Source of the DNA: Synchiropus splendidus
Lineage: Eukaryota; Chordata; Actinopteri; Syngnathiformes; Callionymidae
Direction: 5' to 3'
Length of the DNA: 64,000 nt
Assembly: GCF_027744825.2 (NCBI RefSeq)
Contig: NC_071351.1
Span: 17,497,001-17,561,000, forward strand
Part shown: one piece after another, positions 60,922 to 64,000 of the stretch
Numbering within the stretch: position 1 is the stretch's first letter
How the letters are laid out: every line of letters starts with the position of its first letter
Notes under the pieces: generated by a model
The model's database searches: none
What the model was told of the DNA's origin: nothing
The model's input: only the letters and a program-made list of their open reading frames with translations
Program-made: the position numbers and the translations under genes

Positions 60922-61330
60922 GCAGAAAACGCGTTTTCAGCCTGAGATAAGGTTGATTCCAGAACGCCAAACATAAAAATTTTGATAAATTTGGAAAAAC
61001 ACTTCAGACAGCTTAGATTTCATGTGCAACTACAAGACAGACCCTTTCTGCTATAGTGGGGGGTGAAAATTTCATGTTCTTAAGCTTCCCTCCAAAGTTA
61101 TGGCACAATGGAGAAAACGCGTTTTCAGCCTGAGATAAGGTGGGTTCCGGAACGCCAAACATAAAAATGTTGATAACTTTCGAAAAACACTTCAGAGAGC
61201 TTAGATTTGAAGTGCAACTACTAGAACGACCCTTTCTACTATGCCGCAGGTGAAAATTTCATGTTCTGTGGCATCCCTGCAAAGTTATGGCACAATGCAA
61301 AAAACACGTTTTCAGACTGAGATAAGGTGG
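60922..61330 (+). repeat. Shortened third copy of the 9-monomer unit
   Basis: Two separated pieces of the 9-monomer unit are joined here. The first resembles 58.72-58.80 kb (AAATTTTGATAAATTTGG, CTACAAGACAGACCC). The second resembles 57.70-57.95 kb (AATGGAGAAAACGCG, CAGAGAGCTTAG, CTATGCCGC). The middle monomers are absent. Confidence 0.75.
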
Positions 61331-63860
61331 GTTCCAGAACGCCAAACATAAGAATGTTGAGAACTTTGGAAAAACACTTCAGACAGCTTAGATGTGATGT
61401 GCAACTACTTGAAAGATCCTTTCTGATATAGTGGGAGGTGAAAATTTCATGTTCTGAAGCTTCCCTGCAAAGTTATGGCACAATGCAGAAAACACGTTTT
61501 CAGCCTGAGATGAGGTGGGTTCCGGAACGCCAAACATAAAAATGTTGAAAACTTTGGACAAACACTTCAGACAGCTTAGATTTGACGAGCAACTACTAGA
61601 AAGACCATTTCTGCTTTAGTGGGAGGTGAAAATTTCATGTTCTGAAGCTTCCCTGCAAAGTTAAGGCACAATGCAGAATACGCGTTTTCGGCCTGAGATA
61701 AGGTCGATTCAGGAACACCAAACATAAAAATCTTGAAAACTTTGGAAAAACACATCAGACAGATTAGATTTGATGTGCAACTACGAGAAAGACCCTTTCT
61801 GCTATAGTGGGAGGTGAAAATATCATGTTGTGAAGCTTCCCTGCAAAGTTATGGCACAATGCGTAAAACGCGTTTTCAGCCTGAGATGAGGTTGATTTCA
61901 GAACACCAAACATAAAAATGTTGAGAACTTTGGAAGAACACTTCAGACAGCTAAGATTTGATGAGCAACTACTAGAAAGACCCTTTCTGCTACAGTGGGA
62001 AATGAAAATTTCATGTTCTGAAGCTTCCCTGCAAAGTTATGCCACAATGCAGGAAACGCGTTTTCAGCCTGAGATATGGTCGATTCCGGAACGCCAAACA
62101 TAAAAATGTTGAGAACTTTGGAAAAACACTTCAGACAGCTTAGATGTGATGTGCAACTACTTGAAAGATCCTTTCTGATATAGTGGGAGGTGAAAATTTC
62201 ATGTTCTGAAGCTTCCCTGCAAAGTTATGGCACAATGCAGAAAACACGTTTTCAGCCTGAGATGAGGTGGGTTCCGGAACGCCAAACATAAAAATGTTGA
62301 AAACTTTGGAAAAACACTTCAGACAGCTTAGATTTGACGATCAACTACTAAAAAGACCATTTCTGCTATAGTGGGAGGTGAAGATTTCATGTTCTGAAGC
62401 TTCCCTGCAAAGTTAAGGCACAATGCAGAATACGCGTTTTCAGCCTGATATATGGTCGATTCCGGAACGCCAAACATAAAAATCTTGAAAACTTTGGAAA
62501 AGCACATCAGACAGATTAGATTTGATGTCCAACTACTAGAAAGACCCTTTCTGCTATAGTGGCATGTGAAAATTTCATGTTCTGAAGCGTGCCTGCAAAG
62601 TTATGGCACAATGCAGAAAATGCGTTTTCAGCCTGAGATAAGGTGGGTTCCAGAACGGCAAACATGAAAATGTTGATAACTTTGGAAAAACACTTCAGAC
62701 AGCTTCGATTTGATGTGCAACTACAAGACAGACCCTTTCTGCGACAGTGGGAGGTTAAAATTTCTTATTCTGAAGTTTCCTGCAAAGTTATGGCACAATG
62801 CGGAAAAAAAGGTTTTCAGCCTGAGATAAAGTCGATTCCGGAACGCCAAACATAAAAATGTTGATAACTTTGGAAAAACACTTCAGACAGCTTAGATTTC
62901 AAGTGAAACTACTAGAAAGACCCTTTCTGCTATAGTGGGAGGTCAAAATTTCATGTTCTTAAGCTTTATGCATAGTTGTGGCACAATGCTTAAAACGCGT
63001 TTTCAGCCTGAGATAAGGTCGATTCCGGAACGCCAAACATAAAAATGTTGATAACTTTGGAAAAACACTTCAGACAGCTTAGATTTCACGTGCAACTACT
63101 AGAAAGACCCTTTCTGCCATTGTGGGAGGTGAAAAATTCATGTTCTGAAGCTTCACGGCAAAGTTATGGAACAATGCGTGAAACGCGTTTCCAGCCTGTG
63201 ATCAGGTCGATTCAGGAACGTCAAACATAAAAAAGTTGTAAACTTTTGAAATACACTTCAGACCGCTTACAATTGATGTGCAACTACAAGAAAGACCCTT
63301 TCTGCTATAGTGGGAGGTGAAAATTTCATGTTCTGAAGCTTCCCTGCAAAGGTATGGCACAATGCAGAAAACGAGTTTTCAGCCTGAGATAAGATAGATT
63401 CTGGTACGCCAAACATAAAAATGTTGATAACTTTGGAAAAACACTTCAGACAGCTTAGATTTGATGTGCAACTACGAGAAAGACCGTTTCTGCAATAGTG
63501 GGAGGTGAAAATTCGATGTTCTGAAGCTTCCCTGCCAAGTTATGGCACCATGCGTAAAACGCGTTTTCAGCCTGAGATAAGGTCGATTCCGGAACGCCAA
63601 ACATAAACATGTTTATAATTCTGTAAAAACACTTCAGACAGCTTAGATTTGATGTGCAACTACTAGAAAGACCATTTCTGCCATTGTGGGAGGTGAAAAT
63701 TCGATGTTCTGAAGCTTCCCTGCAAAGTTATGCCACAATGCAGGAAACGCGTTTTCAGCCTGAGATAAGGTCGATTCCGGAACGCCAAACATAAAAATAT
63801 TGATAACTTTGGAAAAACTCTTTAGACAGCTTAGATTTGATGTGCAACTACTAGAAAGAG
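61331..63860 (+). repeat. 2.6-kb segment, copy 2
   Basis: This is the partner of 48216-50870; it lacks one monomer (about 49.0-49.15 kb in the partner) but keeps the 27 bases deleted there. Divergence from the partner begins near 63860, where the partner enters the block C extension instead. Confidence 0.88.
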
Positions 63861-64000
63861 CCTTTCTGCTATAGTCGGAGTTGAAAGTTTCATGTTCTGA
63901 AGCTTTCCTGCAAAGTTATGGCACAATGCGTAAAACGCGTTTTCAGCCTCAGATAAGGTTGATTCCGGAACACCAAACAAAAAAGTGTTGATAACTTTGG
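63861..64000 (+). repeat. Last partial monomer, array open to the right
   Basis: The window ends inside a monomer at GTTGATAACTTTGG. No terminal decay like that at the left edge is visible, so the array continues beyond the window. Confidence 0.95.

Larger units (their letters stand above)
7948..64000 (+). repeat. Satellite DNA array, 188-bp monomer, about 298 tandem copies, continuing past the window
   Basis: The same unit recurs every 188 bp, always in the same orientation, with no unrelated insertion over 56 kb. A consensus written from TTGATAACTTTGG to CATAAAAATG has exactly 188 bases with 76 G+C (40%). Landmarks in monomer coordinates are ATAACTTTG (4-12), its exact inverse CAAAGTTAT (112-120), GAAGCTTC (100-107, a HindIII site), AAAACGCGTTTT (133-144) and TTCCGGAA (164-171). 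Common variants are GCAGAAAAC versus GCGTAAAAC, and GGTCGATTCCGG versus GGTGGGTTCCAG. I see no 17-base CENP-B-box-like motif. A centromeric or pericentromeric role is plausible from unit length and structure but unproven. Open frames of 60-94 codons inside it are chance products. Confidence 0.98.

Noticed and set aside
9421..63230. Many open frames of 60-94 codons on both strands within the array, with similar predicted proteins (for example SCTSNLSCLKCFSKVINIFMFGV on the minus strand)
   Set aside because: They repeat because the DNA repeats. A monomer of 188 bp is not a multiple of three, so a frame cannot stay in phase from unit to unit. Starts and stops change with single variants, and no domain is recognisable.
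7948..64000. CRISPR-like array of repeats and spacers
   Set aside because: The whole 188-bp unit is repeated, without alternating unique spacers, and the neighbouring DNA is eukaryotic retroelement sequence.
7948..64000. CENP-B box in the monomer
   Set aside because: The TTCG in variants with CTTTCGAAAAACAC is not followed by the required CGGG at the right distance, and the TTCCGGAA site does not fit the pattern either.

Overview
The window looks like animal nuclear DNA, most probably vertebrate. The DIRS-type retroelement fossils suggest a fish or amphibian, but that is an inference, and nothing in the sequence fixes the species. I see no intact protein-coding gene, no rRNA or tRNA, and no CRISPR array. 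The window is a transition from a graveyard of broken retroelements (about 1-7947) into a satellite array (about 7948-64000) that is still running at the right edge.

Left 8 kb: positions 1-1950 hold a decayed DIRS-like element on the + strand. It keeps most of a reverse transcriptase, an RNase H, a post-RNase H domain and the C-terminal half of a tyrosine recombinase, with stops, frameshifts and at least two internal deletions. A short tandem repeat carrying small palindromes follows (2190-2410). Positions 2443-4180 hold no gene I can name, only a possible LTR-like end near 3524. A dispersed repeat occurs twice (4180-4612 and 6566-7111). Between the two copies lies a second, more damaged DIRS reverse transcriptase (about 5480-6002), cut off by an inverted satellite-like fragment (6003-6216). 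A perfect 13+13 bp palindrome sits at 6417-6444, and a 63-65 bp direct repeat pair at 7211-7275 and 7719-7781.

Right 56 kb: an unbroken head-to-tail array of a 188-bp monomer, about 298 copies, all in one orientation. The consensus I read has 76 G+C of 188 (40%). The first three or four monomers are strongly diverged and the rest are much more uniform. The array is a patchwork of nested segmental duplications. These are a 2.25-kb duplication near the left edge, a 5,734-bp tandem duplication (17.4-29.1 kb) that itself contains 7- and 8-monomer repeats, a 6-monomer tandem (38.8-41.0 kb), a block of about 3.5 kb present three times plus one older copy (35.3-56.3 kb), a 9-monomer tandem (57.5-60.9 kb), and a 2.6-kb block present at 48.2-50.9 kb and 61.3-63.9 kb. 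Shared private deletions allow the order of several events to be read. Monomer length, single orientation and higher-order structure fit a centromeric or pericentromeric satellite, but this function is not shown by sequence alone.
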